From NCBI GenBank assembly GCA_946122785.1, contig CAMGYJ010000006.1, positions 41,126,066 through 41,190,065 of the forward strand: a stretch of 64,000 nt of DNA, written 5' to 3'. A program made the position numbers and the translations under genes. Of this stretch, positions 10,422-22,059 are shown in pieces. The notes below the pieces were generated by a model. It was not told the origin of the DNA. It saw nothing but the letters and a program-made list of their open reading frames with translations, and did no database searches. This stretch comes from Linum tenue. Its lineage: Eukaryota > Streptophyta > Magnoliopsida > Malpighiales > Linaceae. How positions within the stretch are numbered: the first letter of the stretch is position 1; the number at the start of each line of letters is the position of its first letter.

Positions 10422-11449
10422 GGAGTCAGAGGAAGAAGGAACAAGGGAAGGTGAAGATGGTGGAAAGAGAGATTGTAGGGAAAGAGAGATTGTAGGTGTA
10501 AGAAAAAGTGATCGTGGGGGTTGAGTGTGGAGACGTGTGATGGAGATGGTTGAGTCTGGAATGTCAAGAGTTAGAAGATTTGGGAAGATATGTAGTAATG
10601 ATGATGTTAACTCGTGTAGGTTAAACTAGGGTAACTAAAGCTAGTTAAACTAGGGTTGGCGCTGATACCGCAGGAGAAAACTAATGGGCTCGCACGTTCC
10701 ATGCCCACTTTTGAATATTGCATGGGTCATGTACAAGCCCACGTTTGAATGTTATTTAAAAGCCTGCAAAAATCAATGATCAGACCCAGTCCAACTAGAA
10801 TTAGTCTAAACGCACCGTTAATACATAAACACAAACTAAGGAGACCTCTCCATCCTATTCGAATCAAATTATGTGTTCTTCATCTTCTTCCTCAATCCTC
10901 TGGGCGAGACGAACACTACATATCAGGAAACCTAAATTTCACCGAGAGATATAAGGCTCGAGAAAATCACAATAACGCTAAGACAAGATGACAAAGCACT
11001 AGGGACATGAACCCTAGGGTTAGCAAACCTCTTTCAAGGGTTCTTTTGCAAATGAAAAGTTCGATGAACACAATAATAGACATGGTCGCCGTAATCGTGT
11101 TAGAAAGAGATAGGCGAGGGGAAATATTATGGCGAAGAAGAAACAAGACAATTTTTTTTTGGGAAATTCAATCTACGTCGAATGTGGATGGGGAGCTTCT
11201 CTTGGAACTGTGAAGGGGCGTCCCTCCAAGACGAGAGAGGGATCGTGTAATTGGTTAGGGAGACTGGAAATTGGTTTGGGCGGCAGTGGGTCTACCCAAT
11301 TGGGTTTGGGTCTTAATCCATTTAATTTAATCGGGGCAGTTAGTTGGACTAGGATGAAAACAAACTTAACGCGGAGGAGGCTTTTTGTAATTTGTTTAGT
11401 TATTTAGTGGCGCAGTTAGGTTTAACAAACGTGAGCCGTGGAGATTGAA
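10422..11449. other. No gene recognised
   Basis: The sequence upstream of the plant-transposon-protein gene is purine-rich at 10430-10510 with GAAAGAGAGATTGTAGG repeated. Further on there are short open frames only (for example 10749-10991 and 11129-11407) with no recognisable domain. I see nothing that marks a real gene. Confidence 0.35.
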
Positions 11450-11516
11450 AACGAACGGTTAAGATCGGCCAAGGTACCCGTACCCGGCTTTTGCCCTGGG
11501 CACCGTAGAAGTCACC
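11450..11516. mobile_element. Right end of a MITE related to the 11953-12356 element
   Basis: The end GCACCGTAGAAGTCACC before (TA)n matches, in reverse complement, the terminus of the 11953-12356 element (GGTGCCTTCTACGGTACCC). The GATCGGCC word just inside recurs in the third MITE of the stack. No left end was found, so this is a truncated or diverged copy. Confidence 0.5.
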
Positions 11517-11535
11517 ATATATATATATATATATA

Positions 11536-11941
11536 GTGGCTACTTCGGTGCACTCACAAAAATAAGTGCATTCAATGCACCCAACTCTAAAAGTAGCCTT
11601 AAGACATCAATTTTTTATTTTAATTGCTAAGATTAGTGTAATATGATAATATAATATAAGAACACAACTAATCAATGCATTACCCTAAGCCCTAAACGTT
11701 CAATTTTGAACTTTTTCCCTAAACCCCAAATCATGAACCCTAACCCTAAATCTATAAATCATAATTTCTTCAAATTAATGTAAATTTTGAATAATTTTTG
11801 TGCTAATTCATGGGGTTTCTTGTTCATCGTATCATACGTGATGATTAACATTGTTTTGACATGAATCGCATGTTCATAATGACAAATATGAAGCGAGTGC
11901 ATTGAATGCACCCAAAAAAGTGAGTGCACCGAAGACATAAC
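11536..11941. mobile_element. MITE A of the stack (TA-flanked)
   Basis: About 406 bp with inverted ends: CTTCGGTGCACTCAC followed by GTGCATTCAATGCAC on the left, and the reverse complement of both on the right. The TIR is about 45 bp with a few mismatches. Both sides abut (TA)n. The interior is AT-rich and includes CCCTAAACC-like words. There is no coding capacity. Confidence 0.75.
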
Positions 11942-11952
11942 TATATATATAT

Positions 11953-12356
11953 GGTGCCTTCTACGGTACCCCGGGTGAAATCCGGGGTACCGCATACCTT
12001 GAGTATGAAAACGCTATTTAGACCTCGAATTAGCAGGTTTTTTGGGCATGATACTATACCCTAACCGTTAATAAGTGAACCCTAGGTCCTAATTATCTAA
12101 ATCATAAACTATAAATCCTAAGATGATGCATTGATTTTTTGCCTACATTTGGACGAATCATAACCGTCGATTATTGTTTCTAATTAAATTGATCTTGGGG
12201 TATAAGATTTAAAGAATTAAGACCTAGATGTTGATCTTTTAGGGTTAGAGCATAGTATCATGTGCGAAAGATCAGTCAATTCAAATTATGGATAGTGTTT
12301 TCTTACTCAAGGTATGCGGTACCCCGGATTTCATCCTGGGTACCATAGAACTCCCC
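11953..12356. mobile_element. MITE B of the stack (TA-flanked)
   Basis: About 404 bp. The left end reads GGTGCCTTCTACGGTACCCC, then GTACCGCATACCTTGAGTA. The right end is its inverse (TACTCAAGGTATGCGGTACC to the closing CTCCCC). The TIR is roughly 55 bp at high identity. (TA)n flanks both sides, and only about 10 bp of TA separates it from MITE A. Non-coding. Confidence 0.8.
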
Positions 12357-12376
12357 ATATATATATATATATATAT

Positions 12377-12649
12377 GGGTTAGACTAGCGTATGTCAGGC
12401 GTATACTATACGTCAGGTACTACTAGTGAGATATCTCTATCTAGACCATGAATTAAATCGAGTTTGGGGTATGATACTATACCCTAACCTCTAATGGATA
12501 AACCCCAGACACCGATTTTCTAAACTCCAACCCGAAGTTTGATTTAATGAAAAACAAAAATTGACCGTTGAGATCGGCCGGAGCTCATCTAAGTACATCT
12601 AACGGCTAGATCACTTGACATATATACGTCTGACGTACACCAGTCATTA

Positions 12650-12651
<2 letters not shown>
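12377..12651. mobile_element. MITE C of the stack, copy 1
   Basis: A 275-bp element between (TA)n tracts. The left end GGGTTAGACTAGCGTATGTC and the right end, reversed (GGTAATGACTGGTGTACGTC), form a TIR of about 40 bp. A second copy of about 90% identity by eye lies at 60186-60464, which confirms both ends. The word TGACCGTTGAGATCGGCC inside is shared by both copies. Confidence 0.85.

Positions 12652-12705
<54 letters not shown>
12652..12705. repeat. (TA)n microsatellite, about 26 units
   Basis: An almost pure TA run closes the MITE stack. Shorter TA runs lie between the stacked elements, at about 11517-11535, 11942-11952 and 12357-12376. Confidence 0.95.
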
Positions 12706-12706
<1 letters not shown>

Positions 12707-13228
12707 TTATAGAAACGCAAAACAAGAGGAAAATGAACATCCATACGTGATTCGAAAGGTGTGTAATCACACTCTAGTTAGGAACCCAGAACATACATGG
12801 AAATATACTTCTAGTGACGTGAATTTATTGCACGTACCTCTAATAAAGATCGACCTCGAACCTTCCCACTTGATGATGCTCCGACACGTAAAACATTCTT
12901 CTGACAATGAGTCGGTCATTTGTGACGATAAATCATTAATTCACGTATTTCGTCTATTTTAATATAAATTGGATCAAAAAACAAGTAGAATACAAGACAT
13001 GGGAGCTTCACTTGACTGATAAAAGGGAAAACTGAAACAAAATGTTGTGTTGTTGTACTCTTCATACAAGCACTATCTGCTGTTGTGAGCTGTGTTCTTT
13101 ACAGTGATGTTGTAAAATACAAAAGCCAATTCAAGGAAAAGGGAAAAAAAAAAGGAGAAAACGAACCGATAATTAAGACAAGTCCTAGAAAGAAAGATAA
13201 ATTATCATCCAGTTTCCACATCATGTAT
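12706..13228. other. 3' flank of the MO25-like gene
   Basis: Between the MITE stack and the MO25-like stop codon there is no gene. The part next to the stop (about 13020-13228) is probably 3' UTR of the minus-strand gene. A purine run at 13137-13160 and scattered AATAAA-like words occur, but I cannot fix the poly(A) site. Confidence 0.4.
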
Positions 13229-15750
13229 TTAGGATTCAGCCTCATTATCTGAATCAGTAATTGCACGTTCTCTGGTGTCTAAGGTCGCAATCTCCCTAAT
13301 CACTTCAGATTTGTCTGCCTCAAACTGTTCATCCTCTGCAAAACAAACAATGAACAAATATTAAGAAGCTAAAGATGGACTGCTTAGATGGTCGATTTTC
13401 AAAGCAATGCAAGTAAGAGCTGGACTGCTTAGATTGACAAGAGTAAAATTGCATACCTTTCTCAGTTGTTAAACCAGCTAAGAACCTGAGAAGCTTGTTC
13501 TTGTTCTGAATCAGCACACCGACGATCTCAGGAGGCTTGCTTTGGTTTGCCACAAACAGCTGGGCAAACATTAAAGAGTATAGAGATTGTAGCAAAACAG
13601 TCATTAAACTGAAAGGAAAAAAAAAATGAACCAGAATGCTAACTAAACCAAGTGAGCTGGCAATAAAACAATCCGCTGAGCCGTAAGTTGGTTGGAGCAT
13701 GCCAAACAAACGTTTGTATTATTACCACAAAAATCGGCCAGTCAACACCTCACACACCCAACTCGAAGATTTGGTCGAGTTATAGAATGCTGATTGATTT
13801 ATTTTTGTCACATAACAGTCCTATTTGGCATTGCTGACTCAGTCAAATTAACGTAGAATCAAATGGAGGGACGGTGTCAATGGTGCCTATAAACAAAAGA
13901 ATCAATGTGTCATCCATCAAATTTGAGAACTATACCTTGAAGACATGGAAAGCTTCCATCTGTATGGACTTCTTTTCTTCCTGCCCAGTAACAAGAAAAA
14001 GAGTTGGTGCATCATCACATTTAGAATACGAAAGATTGCAGAGAGAGAGAGAGAGAGAGAGAGGGAGAGGATCTTACTCTGAAAAGGTTCATCATTATTC
14101 TCAGGTTATCCAGTGAGCTCACATATCGAACCATCACCGCCGAATTTGATCGATCAAGGAGCATATCTCCCAGAAGCTGAGTGAACAAGAGCAAGTAAAA
14201 AGGGATCACATGAAAGTAGGAACAATGCAAGTTTTGTTGCAGTGATTTGTCATTCACCATAGTCAGTATACACAGAGGGGTCGGAAAATGGATACCTTGA
14301 CAGCATGCCTTCTGGTTATGTATTTATCCGACTCAAGCAACTTTGAATTGTATTCCACGAAGAACTGAAAGGATAAAGAAATTTGCAGAGACGTGATTGG
14401 TTGTTAGTGACCAACTGAGTTCGAATAATTACGTACCACCTCCTTCTTTCAGTTCCTTAACCGAACTCCTCAAACATGAAGGGTTGGAGCATAATTACGT
14501 ACGTACCCAGTCGAAATTGTTGGTTAGAAATTCAGAAACGGTTGATTTATGCCTTGTGAGAAGTTCCTACAATGAATTTTGTTTACGTGACAGTATAAAA
14601 ATGTGAGTCATGAAAGAAAAGGTTAAACGCAGTTATGCTATACATGACAGGGAGAAGTTGATCCTTGATATCAAATACGTAACCTTGAAAGTGGCTTGAG
14701 CATCGGATGAGATTTCAAAAGTCTCAATCTGAATGTATTCAAAGAAATTGCGCATGTGCTCTGATTCCAGGACATACCTGAAAGACAAACTCAGAAATCA
14801 TCAACACATACAATTCGGCTAATCAAATCAAATCAAATCAAATAATATGTATATTTCTGGGAATGCAGCAGCTTACTTTGCTACCACCTGGTGGCAGATT
14901 AGCTCTCTTGCAATGATCCCATAAGGCACTGCTATCTCATCATCTGCATAACTGCGAATGGAAAAGACACATTTTGCTTTTCTAAACCAAAAAAACCACC
15001 CACGCAAACTAGTTCGTAGATACCGATATTAAAAAAGGTTTACCCAGGTAGCAAAATGTCCAAAAGATCCAAATTGCTCTCCATGTACTGCGGAGCCACC
15101 AGCCTCCCTTGCACCTTCTGCTTCTGCAAGTTGGAAATTACACGGGCCGCAATCTGACGAGACTGCAAACCATTTTTTTGTTTTTCAAAGGGAAACGCAT
15201 CATGAGCATATCAGCTCTTTTCTCAGAAGGCAACGATCAGGTATAGTTACCCACCCCGAGGTCGAGTTTAGGGATGCAGACGATGAGGATACGCAGTGTG
15301 TCCTCTCGAAAGAACTCCTGGGTCAATTGTGAGCAAGCCTCAGCATTTGGCTCCGATTGCCCTTCACCGAACAGTATAGTCCTTATCTCCACTAGAACTT
15401 TCCCTAGCTCTGCCATCTGCTCAAACACACACATTGTCGTTGGATTGTACTAAGATTTTATGCATGTTATCATCATTCCTAATGCAATTCTGTATCATAG
15501 CTAGCTTCGATTGTAATTGTAATCTCTCAATCCTAATGCAATTCTGGATCATCACGTTTGCAATGGCATAACAGAATCGAAACGTTTCAATTGGTGCAGG
15601 AAAACGAGGGAGAGAGAGGAACCTTACCTTGTCTTCGCGCTTTTTTTTCGGGATGTCGGAGGGATCGCGGTGGGCGAAGAGGATGAGTTCCCGGAGGTGT
15701 TGGACGAGCTCCACCGGTGTCCGGCTCCTGGTTTTGAAGAGTCCTTTCAT
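13229..15750 (-). CDS. MO25: MO25/CAB39-like scaffold protein
   Basis: Eleven exons join in frame to 351 aa: 15750-15628, 15416-15255, 15162-15044, 14951-14877, 14777-14684, 14566-14507, 14364-14296, 14176-14078, 13980-13936, 13559-13457 and 13335-13229, stop TAA 13229-13231. The ATG (15748-15750) starts [20 protein letters not shown]. Other marks are [72 protein letters not shown] and [14 protein letters not shown], in the order and length (about 340-350 aa) of plant MO25. MO25 is a cytosolic helical-repeat scaffold that binds and activates STE20/GCK-type kinases. In plants it is linked to SIK1/MOB1 signalling in growth and cytokinesis. No frame breaks are seen; relative to the family, only [12 protein letters not shown] looks diverged. 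An intron holds a (GA)n run. Confidence 0.95.
14038..14064. repeat. (GA)n microsatellite in a MO25 intron
   Basis: A GA run of about 13 units lies just downstream, in transcript sense, of the exon ending at 14078. Read on the coding strand it is a CT-rich tract between that exon's donor and the next acceptor. It is probably neutral length-variable sequence. Confidence 0.9.
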
Positions 15751-16215
15751 CGTTACGCAGACGACCACCACGCACGCGGTTTCCGATGATTCTCTCTCTC
15801 TCTCTCGTTCAAATTCCTCCTCCGCCGCCCCTGCTCATCATCCGCCGCCGGATCTCGCGAAACGAATAGGAGAAACAAAGGGGGGGAACGGATCGGAGGA
15901 TTGAGCAGATGATTAATTAAAAGTTAAAACGAAGAGAAAAAGTTAAAAACTTAATAGTAATAATACGATTGGATTAGGATTGATTTGCGAGAGAATTAAG
16001 GTATAATAATCGCCGCAGCAGCGGCGGGTTTTCGCGGGAAGCCGCTAACGTGTGGTATTGCCGTTGGGGGGAGGCTTATTGTGGGCGTGGGGCTGTCCGT
16101 ACAATCCGTTACAACTGTACGGTCCCTCTTCGTCGGGGGCCGGGAGCTGACGTGTCGGGGCCGTGGGTCACGCAGGTCAGCAACCTGGGTTTACTATTTT
16201 TTTTTTAAATACAAC
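15751..16215 (-). promoter_or_regulatory. 5' leader and promoter region of MO25-like gene
   Basis: Upstream of the ATG the plus strand shows TCTCTCTCTCTCTCG (15790-15805). On the coding strand this is a GA-rich leader typical of plant 5' UTRs. It is followed by CCGCC-rich sequence and then AT-rich sequence (15905-15990). Beyond 16010 it becomes GC-rich without a gene. No clear TATA box was chosen; promoter use is inferred from position. Confidence 0.45.
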
Positions 16216-17150
16216 ATAATAGCCTTTAGACGATGGTGAGCTGGCAGATGTTATGCTGACGTGTAAGAGACATTCTGATGTGGCAGTCAACAAAAATGCA
16301 TATCAGCCGATAAACTATACCTTAATTACTTTTAAAAATATTAAAAAAATAATAGTTGATCAATCGTTTCTTCTCCCCTCCATCTTCTGTTCTTCTTCTT
16401 CCCTTCATCTACCGCAGAAGTTCCCCAAAATTCCAATTTCATAACTTAATTTTGAGGAGAAGTAGCGACTATCTTAACCACCTAATTTAGTTAAAGGAAA
16501 CAAACTCCCAATTCCAACAATGAAATTTCATAACCTCCAAAGTTGATCCTTCCCAGAATAGCCGAAGCAAGCTCTGTCTTTTTGTTCGATCGAATCTAGA
16601 GTGCTCACCCAATCGAAGATCAATTATAGATCCAACTCCAGACCGAAGCGATGCTAAACCCTTTTATATTAGCAGTGCAATGGCATTTTCTACCTTGAAC
16701 CCAGCAAACCATATCCAACTCCAACCCGCCTCCACCGCACCGCTTCTGCTTCTCTCTCCATTCTCCAGATCTACCCCATCTGTCAAAGTATCGCCAAGGA
16801 TTAGTCGGGCATGGATTTTGATGTCCCGAGACCAAGACCATAACTCCCCAATCGACGCCTACTTGAGCGAAGGAAACGCATTCGGTGACAAAACTTCCGC
16901 CTCTACCTCGGTCGATGAACTGGGGAGATTTGAAGAGGAAGTTGAAATTGCCGACAAAAATCAGGGCGACCAGAGCTGGTCATTGTGAGAGTGGGGCCGC
17001 AATTGGCTAGGGAAGATTGAAGAGATGGGAGTTGTCCCTCCGACGAAGTTTCTGGTGGCGTTGGAGGGTCTGTGGTGGCGTAGGAGGAAGAAGAGGAAGG
17101 GGAGAAGAAACGAGGGGATAGGTTTTTATTTTGTCTTACTTTTTTTGGGT
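16216..17150. mobile_element. MULE-like fragment with a possible captured transit-peptide frame
   Basis: GCTGACGTG and TTCTGATGTGGCAGTCAAC near 16250-16290 echo the terminal repeats of the neighbouring element at 17226-17396. Inside, 16680-16988 (plus) is open for 102 aa. It starts MAFSTLNPANHIQLQ and is rich in Ser/Thr/Pro with few acidic residues over the first 45, then becomes acidic. This resembles a plastid transit peptide followed by a short acidic stretch, but no mature domain follows. It may be an exon captured by the MULE. I do not recognise the source gene. Confidence 0.35.
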
Positions 17151-17154
17151 TAAT

Positions 17155-18560
17155 TGCATGGTTGGTCACTGAGATTACAAAAAATGTTCAAGTTTGGTCA
17201 CTCGAAATATTTAAATCCATTGATGGTACTTCAGTTTACTAAAACCGTTCACGTTTGGTCACTCTCCGTCCAACTCCGTTAACTTTGGCTGATGTGGCAG
17301 TCAACTCTAAAAGTTGATCGTTAACTTAGTGACGTGGCAACTAAAAAATTATTAAAAAAATAAATTTTTATAGTTTCCACCTCATTATTACATTCATTAA
17401 AAAATAATAAAAAATAAAAAACCTAATTAGGTTTTGTATTTTTTTTATCATAACACACCACACCATCAATTTCCACCCACCATACCACACCATTAATTGC
17501 CATCCGCCATTAATTTTCCATCTAACTGACACCACATTCATTCTCTCCATCCACTGTAGCACACCAATTTTCCATCTAACTTGTTCCACATAAGCTCATA
17601 TTCGGCATTTGAAACAGAGTCAAAGACTGATCAACAACGAACAATTTTGCAAGGAGACCTCCAAAGGTAAATATAAAAACTCACCAAGATCAAAAGGGCA
17701 GGGCAAGGCAAGCCAAGCCATGTGATGCATGAATATTGACTGTAGCTCAGAGAGGGAAGACAGAGTCTGAGAGTTTGGCGGTTGGAAAGCTCGATTGGAC
17801 TTTAGGGTTAGAGGTGAGGCGAAATGGAAGAAGAAGCTCATCTCATAGGGTTAGAGTTAGGACGGCGAGAAGATGAAAGGATAAGAAGCTGTATTCGGGG
17901 GATCCAGATGGAACCACGAACCAAATAAGAGAAATGGAACCGTTTCGCGCCGGCCGTCTTGCCGTCGCCGCCTCGTGCTTTGCGAGAGGGGTCGATTTTG
18001 ATTCTATAGGAAAAGAGAAGATATGGCGTATGGTGTCTGCGGAAGACGGAGATGGGTTGCGGAGGCGGTGACGAGGGATTCGATTACCCAGATGACGAAA
18101 TGAAATCGACCTCGATTCGCCCATGCCGGCTTCAATTGAATCGAAGAAGAAAGAGAAAATGGCTGGAGCTTTTAAGCTGAAGAAGAAAGGAGAGGTGGAA
18201 GGAGAGATCGAGAATAGCTGGATTTTCCAGGGATCCGATTGCTGAAGAAGGGGAAAGCAAACTAGAGAAGAGAAACGATAAGATCGCAGGGCTCGGCAGC
18301 AGATGAACGGAGAAGGAACTTGAACTAAGGACAAGGATCCAACGGTCACAATTGGCCAGTCCAAGGTGTTGAATGTAATAATGAGGTGGAAAATATAAAA
18401 GTTTATTTTTATTTTTTAATAATTTTTTAGTTGCCATGTCACTAAGTTAACGGTCAACTTTGAGAGTTGACTGCCACATCAGCTAAAGTTAACGGAGTTG
18501 GACGGAGAGTGACCAAATGTGAACGGTTTCAGTAAGTGAACTGGCCATAAGTGAACTGCC
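17155..18560. mobile_element. Non-autonomous MULE with TIRs of about 170 bp
   Basis: 17226-17396 and 18364-18545 are inverted copies of each other. Shared words are GGTCACTCTCCGTCCAACTC, TGATGTGGCAGTCAACTCT and CCACCTCATTATTACATTC, at about 90% identity by eye. The left side carries an outer extension (GGTTGGTCACTGAGATTAC, 17159 on) that is mostly lost on the right. No transposase lies between. The minus strand from 18364 to 17843 is open for 173 codons of Ser/Phe-rich sequence with no domain I know, possibly captured UTR/exon DNA. Long TIRs without transposase fit a Pack-MULE-like element. I could not define the 9-bp target duplication. Confidence 0.7.
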
Positions 18561-18779
18561 AGGTCCCTTTTCCATCAAAATGCAATAGGCGTTGGCGAGA
18601 ATGTTGACATCGGTAAAATCCGGACTAATGTGGCAGTCTTCGTTATAAAATGAATAATGGTAACGGACTGTTAGCCATATCTTGACCCACAACAATAGTT
18701 ATGGCTAATAATTTATATTTTGATAGTTGTGGCTATTATTTTGCACTTGTGATTAGTTCTGGCTAATATATTGTATTTA

Positions 18780-20090
18780 CCTTTATTTCATTAGATCTCT
18801 TGTTTAGAGAGATAAAACATCCATCACATAGGATAGAGTACGAATACACCTAGCGTATTGGCTAGTAACCCAAGTAACATAGTCGAACCTCTGCAAAAAG
18901 CAAGGCGACAAAAACAGAGCCTTACAAGCCATTAAATGAGCCACTCTATTACGAACACGTCCTATTAACATCACCCGAAACCCCAATTGAGACATCAAGT
19001 ACCCAACAGTTTCCTGCAGAATTGTCCCCGCTTGAACATGAGAAAGATCATTGCTACAGCATCGATCAATCACCGTTTTAGCATCCCCCTGAACAAGTGC
19101 ATTGTGGATTGTTGTGCTCTGTACAATAAGCCAAACAATCCCTCAACACCAATGCTTCCAAAACAAAGGCATAAGATATGCCATCATAACGATTCACTGC
19201 GGCATGAAGGATGCTTCCACATGCATAAAAAAGAACAAAAGCAGCCGACCCTTTCTTGTCCCCTGAAGTAGCCACATCAAATGTAGCTTTAAAAACATGT
19301 GGCGGCTATGACTAAACGAGAAGAGTGGTGAGATTGTACTGTGGCGTAGCAGTTGATTGCGGTGGCCACAGAACAGCCTTGTCATATTTCTCTACTTGCT
19401 GACTCCATTGCCACGCCAGCGTTGAAGGTTGGAGCAGGACATAGTCGAAAACCACCGAGCATTGATTTTTCCATAAACGCCAAAGCCAGCAAATAACTTG
19501 CAGCAGCTTGTACTCCAAATCAATTCCTTCCATAGCCAACAAATCCGAACGGGGAAAGACAACAAAAAAAAAACAGTTGACCAATTTGATAGCTCATGAG
19601 AGAGACCAATTGCCCTCCAAAATCATCGAGCAAGCGGACATTTGAAAAAAAAAATGTTCAATGGATTTAAGTCGACGATTACAGAAGGGGCAGACTGGAC
19701 TCAGATCCAATCCATGAATATCCAAAGCCTCACGCGTCGGAAAGATGTGATGCAATCATTACCATAAGAAAAGAATAAGTTTGGGTGGCACTTTTGATTT
19801 CCAAAGCCAAGTCCAAACCAGACGATCCATAACGTCAACACGAACCTTGCATATAACAGTGTGAGCAAGCGGAAAAGAAAGATGGTAGCAAGTCTTTACC
19901 TCATATTCACCCGACGAAGAGAAATGCCAAACCTGTTTATCTACCAGAGGTTGACGGGGAAGAGGAATGGATAGGATCTCTTGAATTGAAGACTCCGTGA
20001 AGAACGCATGTAGAGCACCTTGATTCCATAACTTAGTCTTAGGGTTGATGAAGGCCGAGACAAAAGCTAAGCCCGAACCATCATAGCTAC
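18780..20090 (-). pseudogene. LINE (non-LTR retrotransposon) 3' relic: zf-RVT and RNase H-like
   Basis: On the minus strand the order is: KSKVPPKLILFLW (near 19790), LPTREALDIHGLDLSPVCPF with CPFCNRRLKSIEHFF (zinc-binding region after reverse transcriptase, near 19660-19740), WRLWKNQCSVVFD (near 19480), and an RNase H-like tail (GSAAFVLFYACGSILHAA, EALVLRDCL, then VQGDAKTVIDRC, LIGRVRNRVAHLMA) to about 18804. Several frame changes and stops break it. The order zf-RVT, RNase H-like, 3' end is that of plant L1-type LINEs. The reverse transcriptase core is absent, as in a 5'-truncated copy. Confidence 0.75.
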
Positions 20091-20821
20091 CTGGGCTTAC
20101 TACTACTTACGTGTGTAAGTTGTAACTAACTGGCCATTTCCGTGAGAATATCCCGTGTGTAAAAGTTCATCCTGACGATCGTCCAAACTTAATACGTAAT
20201 TTACTGAAGTGCCCATTTTGAATTTCAAATTGAAACACAAAACAAACAACCCTTCCCTTCCTTTCCATAAACTCTTCGCCTCCCTCCTCTCTGTTGTACA
20301 ACACACCCTGCTAAATTTCCGCCTCCAGTTGCGCGCCACTGTCCGTCACGCGTCGTCATTCTTCCATGACAGCAGCCGCCGTTACCTTCGCCAGCAACCA
20401 CAACCACTGTTCCATGATACAACCGAAAATTAGCTTCGGTTAAGTTTTTTTTTTTGGATTTTTTAGCATTTTTTCCATATTTCCTTATGTAGTTGCTAAT
20501 CATGCTTCAGACATATTCTCGACGATTATGGCTCCAGAATGTCGATGATGAATTCGAGAGTGTGGAAGAACGAGTGTTTTTCGTTTTTTAGTCAATGTGG
20601 TGGATGTTTGTTAAAGGGAAGGTAAAGATGCCAAAAGGTTAAAAAGTGTAACTTGGTTTTTTTTAGGATGATCATTAGCATTTAACAATGACCTTTATCA
20701 ACTCCCTAAAATTTTTCGGTAGTTAATCTATAGTTTGATTTTGACATATCCACAAAATAACTGGAATGACAATGGATGGCTGATTGATATAGTTTGGGTC
20801 ATGGGTTTGTAAATTTCCTAC
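20091..20821. other. No gene recognised
   Basis: Short opposing open frames at 20209-20433 (plus) and 20225-20503 (minus) overlap each other and have no recognisable domain. The rest is AT-rich. I cannot support a gene here. Confidence 0.35.
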
Positions 20822-21145
20822 TGATTTAGGCTTAATTACACATGTTTATACCCCATTTTCTTAGGCGTTTGAAATGTTTGCGTCGTCGGAGGTTCGATTT
20901 TACGCTAGTTTTGTGCATGTTTTAGCATGTTTCAGATTATAGCAGGTGGAATTGACCTCGGGAGCGAAAGAGGGAGAAAGCGGATCGAAAGGGACAAAAA
21001 GGCAAAAGGCACGGGCAAGGGACATTCTAACGAGCGACAGACCGTGAGGATTCGCTAGTGACCATGAAGATCTACAACTTCCTGAGCATTTGCACACCTC
21101 ACGAACAACTCAATTATCATGGTCAGTTGACTGTGATAATTCCTG
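20822..21145 (+). mobile_element. Athila-type LTR, 5' fragment
   Basis: It begins TGATTTAGGCTTAATTACAC, close to the LTR starts at 63803 (TGATTCGGGCCTAATTGCAC) and 36988. It continues with TTTTACGCTAGTTTTGTGC and then a GACCGTGAGG/GACCATGAAG stretch like the palindromic motifs of other LTRs. It stops abruptly at the chromovirus LTR fragment that follows. Confidence 0.6.
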
Positions 21146-21720
21146 AAACGACCTGATACTTTTGAAAAACCAAACCGTAACTTAAACCAAAAGCCGGTTA
21201 CTCCGGAGCAACCCAAATCACGTTTTTAAAATCAAACTGACAATAACTAAGAATTTCAAATGAAAGGCCCTAAACACTAGGGCAACTACAATCTGAAAAC
21301 TAAAACACACTCCTTGAGTTTCCCATACTCATAAGACACGAAATAAAGACAAATATGACAAAGGGTTCCCTTATAGTTACCCTCAGCCTTCTGACATCTT
21401 CAAGCTTGACGCGGCTGGCCTCCTTGATTAACCTCCTCGTGCTGGTTACGTCCTATTCCCCTTTCCACACCTGGTGAGTGAGAAGGGGTCAGTCTCGTCC
21501 TTACTTCCTAAGGTCTTTGTCTAAGCAATCCCTCCTCAGCCTAATTATCTCGGGAAATCTATTAATAAGAAGCAATCCCTCCTCAGCTTTTGCCAAACGC
21601 GGTGATAATCTTCACTGCGTTTGTCAAAAACGGTGACTGCCAAACATGTGTAGTTTTGGAAAATTTTTTATAACTTATGTATTTTGGACGTTTTTTTTAA
21701 GAACTAGTGTACTTTGGGAT
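21146..21720 (-). mobile_element. Chromovirus-type LTR fragment, minus orientation
   Basis: The reverse complement matches the end of the 43127-45516 LTR: GGTTGCTCCGGAGTAACCGG, then GGTCGTTTCA. It also shares the CACC(T)GGTGAGTGAG and TGACATCTTCAAG region seen at 45150-45245 and, in a related LTR, at 26780-26900. Only about 0.57 kb is recognisable. Confidence 0.55.
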
Positions 21721-22059
21721 TTTCCCCTTAAAATAATGTTTGCTATCCCTTCCGAAAACAAAAAGAAACCAACTTTTCTTTGTTCATAAGAAAAGCAATA
21801 GAAACAAGTTTCCCACCATTAACACAAAGTTTCTTACACGTCTGTCAAATTGATTGATTACCCCTCACCTTGTTTTCCCAGCAACTAAACAAATTCCAGG
21901 TAACAAACTTCCTCCTTTCCATTTCCACTACAATCTTCTCCCGAATTTGCACTCGGATGAAACATAAATTAAACGATTTTTAAGCTTCTCACAATCACAT
22001 CATCACTCCGCAAGCGGCCACCAACTTGCTCAACAAACCAAACCCAACATAACCACCTG

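Noticed and set aside
17843..18364. 173-codon minus-strand frame as a host gene
   Set aside because: It lies wholly between MULE terminal repeats, has no known domain and lacks a convincing start context; kept only as element interior.
20209..20503. Opposing frames with repeated His/Gln and Gly/Arg
   Set aside because: The two frames are complementary artefacts of one GC-richer stretch; neither shows a domain or exon partners.
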